A stretch of 64,000 nucleotides of DNA from Achromobacter sp. Bel (GTDB lineage: Bacteria > Pseudomonadota > Gammaproteobacteria > Burkholderiales > Burkholderiaceae_B), in the NCBI RefSeq assembly GCF_012928505.1, contig NZ_JABBJN010000006.1, positions 62,001 through 126,000 of the forward strand, in the 5' to 3' direction. The position numbers were made by a program, and so were the translations under genes. The notes under the pieces were generated by a model. It had not been told where the DNA came from. It ran no database searches and saw nothing but the letters and a program-made list of their open reading frames with translations. This document shows positions 18,570 through 27,560 of the stretch, piece after piece. How positions within the stretch are numbered: the first letter of the stretch is position 1; the number at the start of each line of letters is the position of its first letter.

Positions 18570-19736
18570 ATGATCCGATCCAAACTTCCCGACGTCGGCA
18601 CCACCATCTTCACCGTGATGAGCCGCCTGGCCATCGAACACAAGGCCATCAACCTGGGCCAGGGCTTTCCGGACTTCGATCCGGATCCGGCGCTGTGCGC
18701 GCTGGTGACCCGCGCGATGGCCGAAGGCCATAACCAGTACCCGTACATGCCCGGCGTGGCGCCGTTGCGCGAAGCCATCGCCGCCAAAACGCGTGACCTG
18801 TACGGCCATGCCTACGATCCGGAAACCGAGATCACCGTCACCAGCGGCGCCACCGAAGCCCTGATGGCCACGGTGCTGGCCGCCGTGAACAGCGGCGACG
18901 AAGTGGTCGTCATTGAACCCTGCTATGACTCTTACCTGCCGGCGATCCGCCTGGCAGGCGGCACGGCGGTGCCTGTTGCGCTGCGGGCGCCCACCGAGGC
19001 CGACCCCTACTACCGCATCGATTGGCAGCGCGTGCGTGACGCCATCACGTCCAAAACGCGCCTGCTGATGCTGAACTTCCCGCACAACCCCACCGGCGCC
19101 GTGCTGGAAGAAAGCGACCTGGACGCGCTGGAAGCCATCGTGCGCGATACCGGCGTGCTGCTGGTGTCCGACGAAGTCTATGAACACATCGTCTTCGACG
19201 GCAAACCGCACGCCAGCGTGGCGCGCCGCCCCCTGCTGGCCGAACACGCGTTCGTGATTTCCTCGTTCGGCAAGACCTATCACACCACCGGCTGGAAGAT
19301 CGGCTATTGCTGCGCCCCCCGCCAGCTCAGTGCCGAACTGCGCAAAGTGCATCAGTTCATGGTGTTCACGGTGCCCTCTCCCATGCAATTCGCACTGGCC
19401 GAGTTCATGCGCGATCCCAAGCCTTATCTGGACTTGCCGGCGTTCTATCAAGCCAAGCGCGACCGCCTGTCGGAAGGCCTGGCTAAAACACGCTTCCGTC
19501 CCCTGCCCAGCCCCGGCACGTTCTTCCTGCTGGCCGACTACAGCCAGATTTCCAAGCAGAACGAAGCCGACTTCGCGCGCGACCTGACGGTGAACCATGG
19601 TGTCACGGTGATTCCCGTTTCCGCTTTCTATCGCCATCCCGACGCCGCCGAATCCAACCACCGTATCGTGCGCTTCTGCTTCGCGAAGAAAGACGCGACG
19701 CTGGACGCGGCGCTGGAACGCCTGGCTAGTGTTTGA
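18570..19736 (+). CDS. ybdL: Methionine aminotransferase (YbdL-like)
   Basis: Protein of 388 residues, fold type I PLP aminotransferase. It matches E. coli YbdL closely from memory: SKLPDVGTTIFTVMS and INLGQGFPDFDPDPAL at the N terminus, NFPHNPTGAVL, VSDEVYEHIVFDGKPHASV, the PLP lysine in SSFGKTYHTTGWKIGYC, and a final RFCFAKKDATL. YbdL prefers methionine, histidine and phenylalanine and may act in methionine salvage. It stands alone between divergent abrB and convergent tctA. Confidence 0.88.
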   Translation: MIRSKLPDVGTTIFTVMSRLAIEHKAINLGQGFPDFDPDPALCALVTRAMAEGHNQYPYMPGVAPLREAIAAKTRDLYGHAYDPETEITVTSGATEALMATVLAAVNSGDEVVVIEPCYDSYLPAIRLAGGTAVPVALRAPTEADPYYRIDWQRVRDAITSKTRLLMLNFPHNPTGAVLEESDLDALEAIVRDTGVLLVSDEVYEHIVFDGKPHASVARRPLLAEHAFVISSFGKTYHTTGWKIGYCCAPRQLSAELRKVHQFMVFTVPSPMQFALAEFMRDPKPYLDLPAFYQAKRDRLSEGLAKTRFRPLPSPGTFFLLADYSQISKQNEADFARDLTVNHGVTVIPVSAFYRHPDAAESNHRIVRFCFAKKDATLDAALERLASV

Positions 19737-19740
19737 TGCC

Positions 19741-19776
19741 ATGAATAAAATATGAGTATTTACTCATTTTATTCAT
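19741..19776. repeat. AT-rich inverted repeat after the aminotransferase
   Basis: ATGAATAAAATATGAGTA is followed almost directly by its imperfect complement TACTCATTTTATTCAT. It abuts the GC-rich terminator that follows and probably helps terminate the aminotransferase transcript on the plus strand. Confidence 0.5.
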
Positions 19777-19781
19777 AAAAA

Positions 19782-19805
19782 AAGGGGCGCTGCGAAGCGC
19801 CCCTT
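19782..19805 (-). terminator. Terminator of the tct operon
   Basis: AAGGGGCGCT-GCGA-AGCGCCCCTT is a 10-bp stem with a GNRA-like tetraloop. On the minus strand it is followed by seven or more T. It lies 70 bases past the tctA stop. Confidence 0.85.
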
Positions 19806-19875
19806 GCCATTTCCGGCGACATGCGGCCGGCAGGGCCGGCCCGCACGGCCCACAGGGCCCGCCCTGCCCGCCACG

Positions 19876-21402
19876 TCAAGCCGGACCCGCAGCGACCTTT
19901 CTTGCCCGGCGCATACGCCGCATCAACTGCGGCACCACGACCACCGCAGCGGCGGCGATCCACATCGAAATCGACACCGGACTCGCGAACAGCACCGCAA
20001 TGTCGCCGTCGGTGATCGACAGCGCGCGGCGCAGGTTCTGCTCCATCATGTTGCCCAGCACGACGCCCAGCACCAGCGGCGCCATCGGCACGCCGAACTT
20101 GCGCAGGAAATAGCCCAACGCGCCGATGCCGGCCACCAGCAACAGATCGAACGTGCCCGCGTTGATGGCGTAGACACCGATGTAGCTGATGCACAGGATG
20201 CCCGGTACCATCAGCCAACCCGGCACCGACAATACTTTCGAGAACAGGCGCACCAGCGGCACGTTCATGATGAACAGCAGCACGTTGGCGACGAAGAGCG
20301 AAGCGATCAGGCCCCACACCAGTTCGGGCTTGGTTTCGAACAGCACCGGGCCCGGCGTGATGTTGTAGAGCGTCAGCGCGCCCATCATGACCGCGGTGGT
20401 GCCCGAACCCGGTACGCCCAACGTCAGCATCGGAACGAACGAACCGATAGCGGACGCGGTGGCGGCGGCTTCCGGCGCGACCAAGCCGCGCATGTCGCCC
20501 TTGCCGAACTTCGCGTCTGGATCCTTGGCTTCGATGATGCGCTTTTCCTGCGAGTACGCCACGGCCGCGGCCACGCTGGCCCCCGCACCCGGCAGGACGC
20601 CCACGCCGAACCCGACCAGCGCGCTGCGCACCACGCTCCACCAGGTGAACGCCATTTCTTTCAGATTGAAAATCTTGCGGCCGCTGGGCTTGACCTCGAC
20701 ACTATGGCCGGCCATCACCTTTTCCAGCATCTCCAGCATTTCGCTGACCGCGAACAGTGCGATCACCACCACCACGAAATCGACACCATCGGCCAGATGC
20801 ACCGATTCGAAGGTATAGCGGTATACGCCGGAATTCGCATCCACGCCCACCACGGAAATCGACAGCCCGATCATTGCCGCCAGCACGCCCTTGACGGGCT
20901 GTTTTCCCAGCAGGCTGGTCAAGCAGCAGAACGCGAAAACCATCAGTACGAAGTACTCGGCGGGACCGAAGGCCAGCGCCCACTTCGCCAGCATCGGCGC
21001 CAACAGGATGATGCCAACCACCGATACGATCGCGCCGAAGAACGCCGACCACGCCGACAGCGACAAGGCCACGTTGGCCAAGCCCTGGCGTGCCAGCGGA
21101 TAGCCGTCCAGCGTCGTCATGATGGCGCTGGCCTCGCCCGGGACGTTGAGCAGAATGGCCGTGATGCGGCCGCCGTACTCGGCCCCCACGTATACCGCCG
21201 CCAGCAGGATCAGCGCCGTTTCAGGCGGCAGATTCATCGCGAAGGCGATGGGTATCAGCATCGCCACGCCATTCACAGGCCCCAAGCCCGGCAGCACGCC
21301 GACCAGGGTGCCGATAAACGCCCCGATCATCGCCACCAGGATATTCGTCAGCGAAAGGGCAACGCCAAAGCCAATCGACAAATGATCAAGAATGCCGCTC
21401 AT
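19876..21402 (-). CDS. tctA: Tripartite tricarboxylate transporter, large membrane subunit TctA
   Basis: Protein of 508 residues with about 11-12 membrane segments. It shows the TctA hallmarks: GVLPGLGPVNGVAMLIPIAF near residue 40, GAEYGGRITAILLNVPGEASA near 85, and GVLPGAGASVAAAVAYSQEKR with GVPGSGTTAVMMGAL in the second half. It forms the translocation path of a sodium-coupled citrate/tricarboxylate-type importer. The start ATG overlaps the tctB stop (ATGA). Last gene of tctD-tctE-tctC-tctB-tctA. Confidence 0.94.
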   Translation of the reverse strand: MSGILDHLSIGFGVALSLTNILVAMIGAFIGTLVGVLPGLGPVNGVAMLIPIAFAMNLPPETALILLAAVYVGAEYGGRITAILLNVPGEASAIMTTLDGYPLARQGLANVALSLSAWSAFFGAIVSVVGIILLAPMLAKWALAFGPAEYFVLMVFAFCCLTSLLGKQPVKGVLAAMIGLSISVVGVDANSGVYRYTFESVHLADGVDFVVVVIALFAVSEMLEMLEKVMAGHSVEVKPSGRKIFNLKEMAFTWWSVVRSALVGFGVGVLPGAGASVAAAVAYSQEKRIIEAKDPDAKFGKGDMRGLVAPEAAATASAIGSFVPMLTLGVPGSGTTAVMMGALTLYNITPGPVLFETKPELVWGLIASLFVANVLLFIMNVPLVRLFSKVLSVPGWLMVPGILCISYIGVYAINAGTFDLLLVAGIGALGYFLRKFGVPMAPLVLGVVLGNMMEQNLRRALSITDGDIAVLFASPVSISMWIAAAAVVVVPQLMRRMRRARKVAAGPA

Positions 21403-21836
21403 ATCAGGGTCTCCAGCAGTCCGCCCGGCAGGACCACGTCCAGCACCTTGTCGAACAGCACGAAAAAGAAAAGGCTCATGACGACGCCGCCGATCGCGCA
21501 CTTCACCCAGCCACCGCCGAACAGGCGGCCGACGAACACAGTCATCAGCGAGGTGGCGACGATGAAGCCCAGCCACTGGAACAGGAAGGCATAGGCCACC
21601 GTGAACGCCATCATCATCGCGATGCGTCCGTTGGCGCCGGGCGGGTTGGCTTCGACCGCAGGGCCGCCCTTGTAGACCAGCCACAGGCCGCACAGGCCGA
21701 TGATGCCGGCCAGCAGCAGGGGAAAGGCGCGCGGGCCCACGGGTTCGTAGGCGAACGGCGCTTCGATGCCCCAACCCGCCGCCGTCATGAAGGCCGCCAG
21801 CGCCAGGGCGCCGACACCTAGGATTCGATCATTCAT
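21399..21836 (-). CDS. tctB: Tripartite tricarboxylate transporter, small membrane subunit TctB
   Basis: Protein of 145 residues with four hydrophobic segments, the expected size and topology of TctB. It shows the YEPVGPRAFPLLLAGIIGLCGLW segment after the first helix. The ATG at 21836 follows a weak purine-rich stretch; longer frames upstream have no membrane pattern. It is coupled to tctA by a 4-base overlap and lies 119 bases after tctC. Confidence 0.92.
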   Translation of the reverse strand: MNDRILGVGALALAAFMTAAGWGIEAPFAYEPVGPRAFPLLLAGIIGLCGLWLVYKGGPAVEANPPGANGRIAMMMAFTVAYAFLFQWLGFIVATSLMTVFVGRLFGGGWVKCAIGGVVMSLFFFVLFDKVLDVVLPGGLLETLI

Positions 21837-21955
21837 GATCCACTTTTCCGTTGTTGTGGGACCGCGCGGCGCAGCCGCCCCCGCCACCGCCGAACAAGCC
21901 GGCGGCAGGGGTGCCCGGATGGGCGCGATCGGAAGGGTGAAGCCTTGCGGCCGGC

Positions 21956-22954
21956 CTACTTCTTCAGCAGGCCGAAGGAATCAGCGAGCTCGCCGTAGAC
22001 CTTGACCTGGTTCTTCACGTAGGCGTCCAGTTCGGGCCCCGTCTTGTTGAACGGAAACAGACCCTGCTGCTGGCGCAGCTTGTCGAACACGGGCGACGCG
22101 GTCGCGGTGTTGAAGGCCTTGACCCAGAACTGGTAGTCGCTGTCCGAGACCTTCGGGCCTACGTAGAAGCCGCGGATGATCGGCCAGACGATGTCGTAGC
22201 CCTGTTCCTTGGCGGTCGGCACGGTGCCGAGCTTGCCCGGCAGGCGCTGGTCGTTGAATACCGCCAGCACCCGGATGGGCGCGCCGCCTTCCAGCATGGT
22301 GAAGGCTTCCGCGGCATCGCCCATGTAGGCCTGGATATGGCCGCCGCGCAACGCGGTCACGGCTTCGCCACCGCCTTCAAACGCCACGAAGCGCATCTTC
22401 TTGAAATCCACGCCGGCGGCCTTGGCCGTCAGCGCAGCTTTCATCCAGTCCTGGCTGCCCACGGTGCCGCCCGCACCCAGCACGATCTTGGTGGGATCCT
22501 GCTTGAAGGCGTCCATCAGACCCTTCAGGTCGGTATAGGGCGAATCGTTGCGAACCACGGCCACGCCGTAGTCGGTGCCGATGGCGGCCAGCCAGCGCAC
22601 GTCGTCCACGTTGTACTTGCCGAACTTGCCCTGAGCCAGGTTCAAGAGCGACCCGCCAGAGAACGCGACGATGGTGCCGGGTTCGTTGGGATGCTGGGCG
22701 ACGATGTTGTTGTAGGCCACGGCACCGATGCCGCCCGGCATGTAGACGATGCGCATGGTGCTCTTGAGCGCCCCGCTTTGCTTCAATCCCTCGGTGGCCA
22801 GGCGGCAGGTCAGGTCGAAACCGCCGCCGGGCTGGGCCGGCGCGATGCATTCCGGACGGCGGGGCTCGTCGGCCGCGTGGGCGGCGCCCAGGGAAAGGGT
22901 AATCGCGCCAAGCGCCGCCAGGGCGGCCGTGCGCAGCTTCATGCTGGTCTGCAT
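21956..22954 (-). CDS. tctC: Tripartite tricarboxylate transporter receptor TctC
   Basis: Protein of 332 residues with a signal peptide (MQTSMKLRTAALAALGAITL..., cleavage near AAHAAD, about residue 27). The mature protein begins with ECIAPAQPGGGFDLTCR, the tricarboxylate-receptor variant of the Bug N terminus, and contains VYMPGGIGAVAYNNI and the GGHIQAYMGDAAEAF segment. Start at 22954 has GGAGA upstream. Adjacent to tctB and tctA, so this receptor has its membrane partners, unlike the orphan Bug protein at 2704-3711. Confidence 0.93.
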   Translation of the reverse strand: MQTSMKLRTAALAALGAITLSLGAAHAADEPRRPECIAPAQPGGGFDLTCRLATEGLKQSGALKSTMRIVYMPGGIGAVAYNNIVAQHPNEPGTIVAFSGGSLLNLAQGKFGKYNVDDVRWLAAIGTDYGVAVVRNDSPYTDLKGLMDAFKQDPTKIVLGAGGTVGSQDWMKAALTAKAAGVDFKKMRFVAFEGGGEAVTALRGGHIQAYMGDAAEAFTMLEGGAPIRVLAVFNDQRLPGKLGTVPTAKEQGYDIVWPIIRGFYVGPKVSDSDYQFWVKAFNTATASPVFDKLRQQQGLFPFNKTGPELDAYVKNQVKVYGELADSFGLLKK

Positions 22955-23069
22955 TCTTGCGTCTCCGAGTTTTATAGGTCTTGGTATGGCTGGATGGCCG
23001 CACGGCGTCGTGACACCTGATCGGACCCAGCGGACGCTACCGTACAAAATCGAAGCTTTCCAATACCTT

Positions 23070-24557
23070 TCAAAAACGGCCGTTTTCGTGGTGCGCCGCA
23101 GCATCCGGCGCAGGTTCAAGGGAAAACACCAGGACTGCCCGCAATCCGGGCAACGGCGCCCGGTTTTCCAGAATCAGCCGGGCCCCAAGGATATCGGCGA
23201 TGGTGCCCACGATGGCCAGCCCCAATCCGGCGCCCGGCTTGTTCTTGCCCGCCGCTCCCCGGCGAAAGCGCACGCAGGCCCGGGCGATGTCTTCCGCCGA
23301 CATCCCGGGGCCGTCGTCTTCGACGATCAGGCGGGCCAGCCCGTCATTGGCCTGGACGGTCACCGTCACCTCGCCTGCCGGCGACGCGTAGCGGATCGCG
23401 TTGTCGACAAGATTGGTGGCCGCTTCGCGCAACAGCCACTCGGTGCCGCTCACCAGGACCGGGCGGACGGCGGCCTCCAGGCCGATGTCCAGCTGGCGGG
23501 CGCGGGCGGTCGGCAGCAAACCCCGGATCACCCCGTCGGCCAGGTCGACCAGGTCGACCGTTTCGGCGGTGAATCCGCCTTCGGCCAGGGAAGCGTCCTT
23601 AGCGCGCGCCAGGGCGAGCATCTGGTTGGTGGTGCGTACGGCCCTGTCCAACCCCTCCTGCATCGCCAGAAGGGCTGTACGGACCTCCTGGGGGTCTGTT
23701 TCACGCAAGGCATAGGCCGTTTGCGTCCGCAACACCGACAACGGCGTACGCAATTGGTGCGAGGCGTCGTCCAGGAACTGACTCTGAACCCTCGCCTGAG
23801 CCGCAAAACGGGCCATGTGGAGGTTTACAGCCGCAACCAGGGGCAGGACCTCACCTGGCATCTCGGACGCGCTGACGGGGCTTAAATCGTCTCCAGAACG
23901 CCCTTCCACCTCTTGTCGAAGCCGGGCAAGGGGCCGCAAGGCCATGAAAACCCCCAGGATGATCACCAGAACGCTGATCAGGATCACGGCCAGGTCGCGC
24001 TCTACCGATCGCACCAGCACCTTGTGCAAGAAGGCCTGACGGCTTTCCAGGCCCTCGGCGACCTGCACGATAACCCGTCCCCCTTTGTTTGCGTAGAGCG
24101 GCGGATCCATTGGGCGCGCCAGCGCCGCAACCCTGACGGGTGTGCCTTGGTAGTCCGCGTAAAAAAAACGCGGTTCGCCAGATTCCAGCGGCTGGTCCGG
24201 CAACGGAAGCCCCGGATGCCCGATTTCAGCCAGCCCGTCCTCTGTCGCCACGCGGTAGAACACGCTGCCATTGGCCGTCAGCTCGAAAAATTCCAGCATC
24301 AGGTAGGGCTGTTCCATGGCTAATCCACCGCTGGCTGTGGATATGTTGTGGTCGATCGCGCGCAGCGCTCCGGAGAGCGAGCGGTCGTAGGCAATGTCGA
24401 CCTGGTTGCGCAGTTGGTGGTTCGACAGCCAAAGCGCGGCCATCATCACGAAGACCAGTGTGGGGATCAACCACCAGAGCAACTGCGTTTTCAGCGTCCG
24501 ATTACGTCTTTTTGCGGCGAAAAAAACGATTTTTTTTGGACTTCTAGTTGTCAACAA
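23070..24557 (-). CDS. tctE: Sensor histidine kinase TctE
   Basis: Protein of 495 residues. A first membrane helix (about 25-45), a periplasmic sensing domain (about 46-187), a second helix (about 188-208), HAMP-like linker, then the dimerisation/phosphoacceptor helix with His267 in DDASHQLRTPLSVLRTQ and the ATPase N, G1 and G2 boxes (NLVDNAIRYA, VEDDGPGMS, GAGLGLAIV). It should sense a tricarboxylate and phosphorylate TctD. No ATG is available: the likely start is TTG at 24557 or 24554, within the end of tctD, so expression depends on coupling. A run of 8 A and one of 7 T follow soon after the start. Confidence 0.85.
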   Translation of the reverse strand: MLTTRSPKKIVFFAAKRRNRTLKTQLLWWLIPTLVFVMMAALWLSNHQLRNQVDIAYDRSLSGALRAIDHNISTASGGLAMEQPYLMLEFFELTANGSVFYRVATEDGLAEIGHPGLPLPDQPLESGEPRFFYADYQGTPVRVAALARPMDPPLYANKGGRVIVQVAEGLESRQAFLHKVLVRSVERDLAVILISVLVIILGVFMALRPLARLRQEVEGRSGDDLSPVSASEMPGEVLPLVAAVNLHMARFAAQARVQSQFLDDASHQLRTPLSVLRTQTAYALRETDPQEVRTALLAMQEGLDRAVRTTNQMLALARAKDASLAEGGFTAETVDLVDLADGVIRGLLPTARARQLDIGLEAAVRPVLVSGTEWLLREAATNLVDNAIRYASPAGEVTVTVQANDGLARLIVEDDGPGMSAEDIARACVRFRRGAAGKNKPGAGLGLAIVGTIADILGARLILENRAPLPGLRAVLVFSLEPAPDAAAHHENGRF

Positions 24558-25221
24558 GGTTCTCCAGGCAGTAGCCCATGCCCCGCATGGTCACGATCTG
24601 AACCCCGGTTTCCGCCAATTTTTTGCGCAAACGGTGGACCAGGACCTCGATGGCTTCCAGGTTGATGTCCGCGTCGTCCGTGACGATGCGGTCAAGGATC
24701 TGCTGCTTGTTGATGGGTTCGCCGCTCTTCTGGATCAACACCCGAAGTACCGCATGTTCACGTGGGGATAACTGCAAAGCCTGTCCAGACGCTGTGAATT
24801 TTTGCGCTGCAGAGTCGAAAACCAGGTTTCCCAGAGCCAAACGCGGATGTTCGCGTCCACGGCTACGCCGGATAAGAGCGATCAAACGCGCTTCCAACTC
24901 TTCCACAACAAAGGGTTTCGGCAGGAAATCGTCCGCTCCCTGGTGAAGGGTTCCGATTTTTTCGGCCAGCGAATCGCGCGCGGTCAAGACCAGCACCGGC
25001 GTACGGTCGTCCCGCGCGCGAATCTTCGCCAGCAAAGCATGGCCATCCATGCCGGGAAGTCCCAAGTCGAGGATGACCGCATCGAATTCTTCAATTGCCA
25101 GCCTTCTTTCGGCGACAAGTCCGTCGTCAGCCCATTCAACGACAAAGCCGGCATGTCTGGCCAGGCTTCTGGAAAGCCAACGGGCAAGTTCGGCTTCGTC
25201 TTCTATCAGGAGGATGCGCAT
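24544..25221 (-). CDS. tctD: Response regulator TctD (OmpR family)
   Basis: Protein of 225 residues. Receiver domain with the acidic pair Glu7-Asp8, phospho-acceptor Asp52 (VILDLGLPGMDG), Thr and Lys in LVLTARD and LPKPF; C-terminal winged-helix DNA-binding domain (about 125-220). It is the partner of the overlapping TctE kinase and should activate tctCBA. First gene of the operon; its promoter lies in the 489-base gap to the CLC gene. Confidence 0.92.
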   Translation of the reverse strand: MRILLIEDEAELARWLSRSLARHAGFVVEWADDGLVAERRLAIEEFDAVILDLGLPGMDGHALLAKIRARDDRTPVLVLTARDSLAEKIGTLHQGADDFLPKPFVVEELEARLIALIRRSRGREHPRLALGNLVFDSAAQKFTASGQALQLSPREHAVLRVLIQKSGEPINKQQILDRIVTDDADINLEAIEVLVHRLRKKLAETGVQIVTMRGMGYCLENLVDN

Positions 25222-25710
25222 GGACGGAGTCCGGGGGGGAGTGGCTGGGCGGAATGGGAAAGCATGTTTGGCTTTTCCTTTATTTCTCTTTATATAAAGA
25301 CTAATGATTAATAAGGCCTGTGGATAACTACCTTAACCTTGAAAACCTCATTCTTTTCATCAGCTTGCAGCCGTTTTTGCCTGTGCAAGAACTCTGTGTG
25401 GGAAAAAAGTTGAAGTTGGACAACATTTCGGCCACCCCCCAAAACCCCCGCTTGTTCAACTTGCCTCCACACAATGTGCACAACCTGGCTACTTAGGAGT
25501 TATCCACAGGGCGATTTCTGGAAACGGGGTGGGAAAGCGGCACTTGTACCCCGAAAAACCGCCTGTTGCCTACCCGGTTTTTTGCCCTTGCAAAGGCCCA
25601 AAAACGCCCTCTGAGGCGTTCGCGAGAGCGGGGATTCGAGGGGCCATCAGCGGGCTTTCTTGACAGGAGACTGAACAAAAAGTGAGCAACTTCCGCCGTA
25701 GAATCCGCCC
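25222..25710. other. Intergenic region tctD-clc with two DnaA boxes (489 bp)
   Basis: A divergent promoter region without a credible gene. It starts with an AT-rich tract (25280-25315) followed by a perfect DnaA box at 25319-25327. Another perfect box, inverted, is at 25500-25508, and a one-mismatch box TGTGCACAA is at 25475-25483. AACGCC-CTCTGA-GGCGTT near 25604-25621 is a small hairpin. It is a secondary origin candidate or a DnaA-regulated promoter. Confidence 0.5.
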
Positions 25711-27087
25711 ATGGCGACAGAAATCAGAATCCGGAAATTGGGCTGGGCGAAGGGCTTGAGAAGCCGTTTATTGGCCGATAACCTGCCCGCAACCTTGTGC
25801 GCGGCGGCACTGATGGGACTGTTTGGCGCGTTGGCGACTGTGGTGTTCCGGGAACTGCTGGGATGGACACAAATGTTGCTGGCGGGCGAAGACGTCCCCC
25901 ACGGCATGGTGTCGTTGGCCCGAGGCCTGGACGCCTGGCAACGTTTGCTGATGCCCGCCGTTGGCGGCGCGATAGCCGGCGTTGTGCTGCAGATGGCCGC
26001 AAGATGGCTGCCGAAACGTGGCGCGGCAGACTATATGGAAGCAATATCCGTCGGCCGGGGCGTCATCGGCCTGCGCCAGACGCTGGCCCGCAGCTTGTCG
26101 TCCATTTTTTCCATCAGCTCGGGCGCCTCGATTGGCCGGGAAGGTCCGATGGTGCAGTTGGCGGCCATGTTGTCATCCTTGACCGGGCGATTCCTGCTGT
26201 TGCCGCCCCGTCATTTGCGGCTGTTGGTGGCCTGCGGGGCCACGGCAGGCATCACTTCCGCCTATAACGCGCCCATCGCCGGCGCGCTGTTCATCTCGGA
26301 AATCGTCTTCGGGGTGATTTCGTCGGCCACCCTGGTGCCGCTGGTGGTGTCATCGGTGGTGGCCAACATCGTCACGCGCCAGATCCTGCATTACGACGCG
26401 GTCTTCCATATGCCGCACTTCGAATTCGTGTCCGGTTGGGAGGTCGTGAATTACTTGGGGTTGGGCGTGGCCGCCGGCCTGGTCGCGCCGCAATTCCTGC
26501 GTTTCCTGGATGTGTCCCGCACCGCCTTTTCCCGTCTGCCCTTCCCGCTTTGGATTCGCATGGCGTTGGGGGGCCTGGTCGTGGGGGCGTTGTCGGTGCT
26601 CAACCCCGAGGTCTGGGGCAACGGCTATAGCGTCGTCAACAGCTTGCTGCACAACCCGTGGGCTTGGCAGGCGGTGGCCGCCATCCTGCTGATGAAGATC
26701 GTGGCTACGGGCGCAAGCGTCGGGTCGGGGGCGGTGGGCGGCGTGTTCACGCCGACGCTGTTCGTGGGGGCGGCGTTGGGAGCGCTGTACGCAAGCGGTC
26801 TGCAAGCTGTACTGCCAGCGGGCGACGTGTCGGCGATTTCCAGCTATGCCGTCGTAGGCATGGGGGCGCTGTTGGCCGCAACGACCTATGCGCCGCTAAT
26901 GTCGATCCTGATGATTTTCGAGATGACGCTGAGCTATGAAGTGATGCTGCCGCTGATGCTCGCGTGCATTACCGGCTACGTGATCGCGCATCGCATACGG
27001 CCGGAATCGGTGTATGCGAAATCACTGGCGAACAACCGCCGCGCGCAGCAGGCGGTATCTGAAGGTGGAAAAAATAAAAGCGAGTAA
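25711..27087 (+). CDS. CLC-family chloride channel/transporter (ClcB-like)
   Basis: Protein of 458 residues with the CLC fold. The gating glutamate is Glu144 in SGASIGREGPMVQ; the other ion-site motifs are GSGAVGGVFTP and the YAPLMSILMIFEM helix. In E. coli ClcA the proton-path glutamate lies in FIIEEM; here the equivalent stretch reads FISEIV, so the second glutamate is replaced by Ile, which would favour a channel or a less coupled exchanger (inference). Inner membrane; roles in acid resistance or ion balance are typical. No CBS domains. It converges on the GNAT gene, 10 bases apart. Confidence 0.88.
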   Translation: MATEIRIRKLGWAKGLRSRLLADNLPATLCAAALMGLFGALATVVFRELLGWTQMLLAGEDVPHGMVSLARGLDAWQRLLMPAVGGAIAGVVLQMAARWLPKRGAADYMEAISVGRGVIGLRQTLARSLSSIFSISSGASIGREGPMVQLAAMLSSLTGRFLLLPPRHLRLLVACGATAGITSAYNAPIAGALFISEIVFGVISSATLVPLVVSSVVANIVTRQILHYDAVFHMPHFEFVSGWEVVNYLGLGVAAGLVAPQFLRFLDVSRTAFSRLPFPLWIRMALGGLVVGALSVLNPEVWGNGYSVVNSLLHNPWAWQAVAAILLMKIVATGASVGSGAVGGVFTPTLFVGAALGALYASGLQAVLPAGDVSAISSYAVVGMGALLAATTYAPLMSILMIFEMTLSYEVMLPLMLACITGYVIAHRIRPESVYAKSLANNRRAQQAVSEGGKNKSE

Positions 27088-27102
27088 AGACTCGTATTTA
27101 TT
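27073..27102. terminator. Bidirectional terminator between clc and the GNAT gene
   Basis: CGAGT (27081-27085) pairs with ACTCG (27090-27094), extended outward by AATAAA/TTTATT. A-rich on one side and T-rich on the other, it can end both convergent transcripts. It overlaps both coding ends. Confidence 0.6.
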
Positions 27103-27559
27103 CAGCTTTCGGGTTTTGATGCAGGGTCTTTTTCATGAAGACGCGATGCAGACTCAATTCTTGCGCGCGGTGCGTTTCCACGTACCCGTATCGCAGATAG
27201 ATGGAAATGTTCTCCGTCATCATCTCCTGCGTGTACAGGCGGATGGTTGAGTACCCCGCCAAGCGCGCGACATCTTCCGCGTATTGCATCAGGACGCGGC
27301 CATATCCCTTGCCTTGGGCGGAAGGCAAGACCGCGATGTTGTCCAGGAGCAAACAGCCGGGCTCTGGAATCAAGACCAGCACGGCGTGAATGGCGCCGCC
27401 TTCCTGCAAGACATGTACCACGCCTTGCCCGACACGCGCCGTGTAATCGTCGAGCATGGGGCCGGGCGTGGCGCCGATGCGCGCGATGTATGGGCGATAG
27501 GCCTGCGCGACAATCCGTTCAATAACGGGTATGTCGTCGGGAGTGGCGGGTCTTATCAC
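27098..27559 (-). CDS. GNAT-family N-acetyltransferase coupled to mnmE
   Basis: Protein of 153 residues, a single GNAT domain. The acetyl-CoA loop is VLPSAQGKGYGRVLMQYAE and the C-terminal part is IYLRYGYVETHR. I set the start at GTG 27559: it directly follows the mnmE stop (one base between) and uses a GGA in the last mnmE codons as ribosome site, and the protein then begins VIRPATPDDIPVIERIV as GNAT proteins do. Substrate unknown. Expression should be coupled to mnmE. Confidence 0.82.
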   Translation of the reverse strand: MIRPATPDDIPVIERIVAQAYRPYIARIGATPGPMLDDYTARVGQGVVHVLQEGGAIHAVLVLIPEPGCLLLDNIAVLPSAQGKGYGRVLMQYAEDVARLAGYSTIRLYTQEMMTENISIYLRYGYVETHRAQELSLHRVFMKKTLHQNPKAE

Positions 27560-27560
27560 C

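Noticed and set aside
24754-24769. A CACGTG near TGTTCACGTGGGGATA in tctD as parS or a DnaA box
   Set aside because: It lacks the GTT/AAC arms at the right spacing and is not a DnaA box within one mismatch on the important bases.
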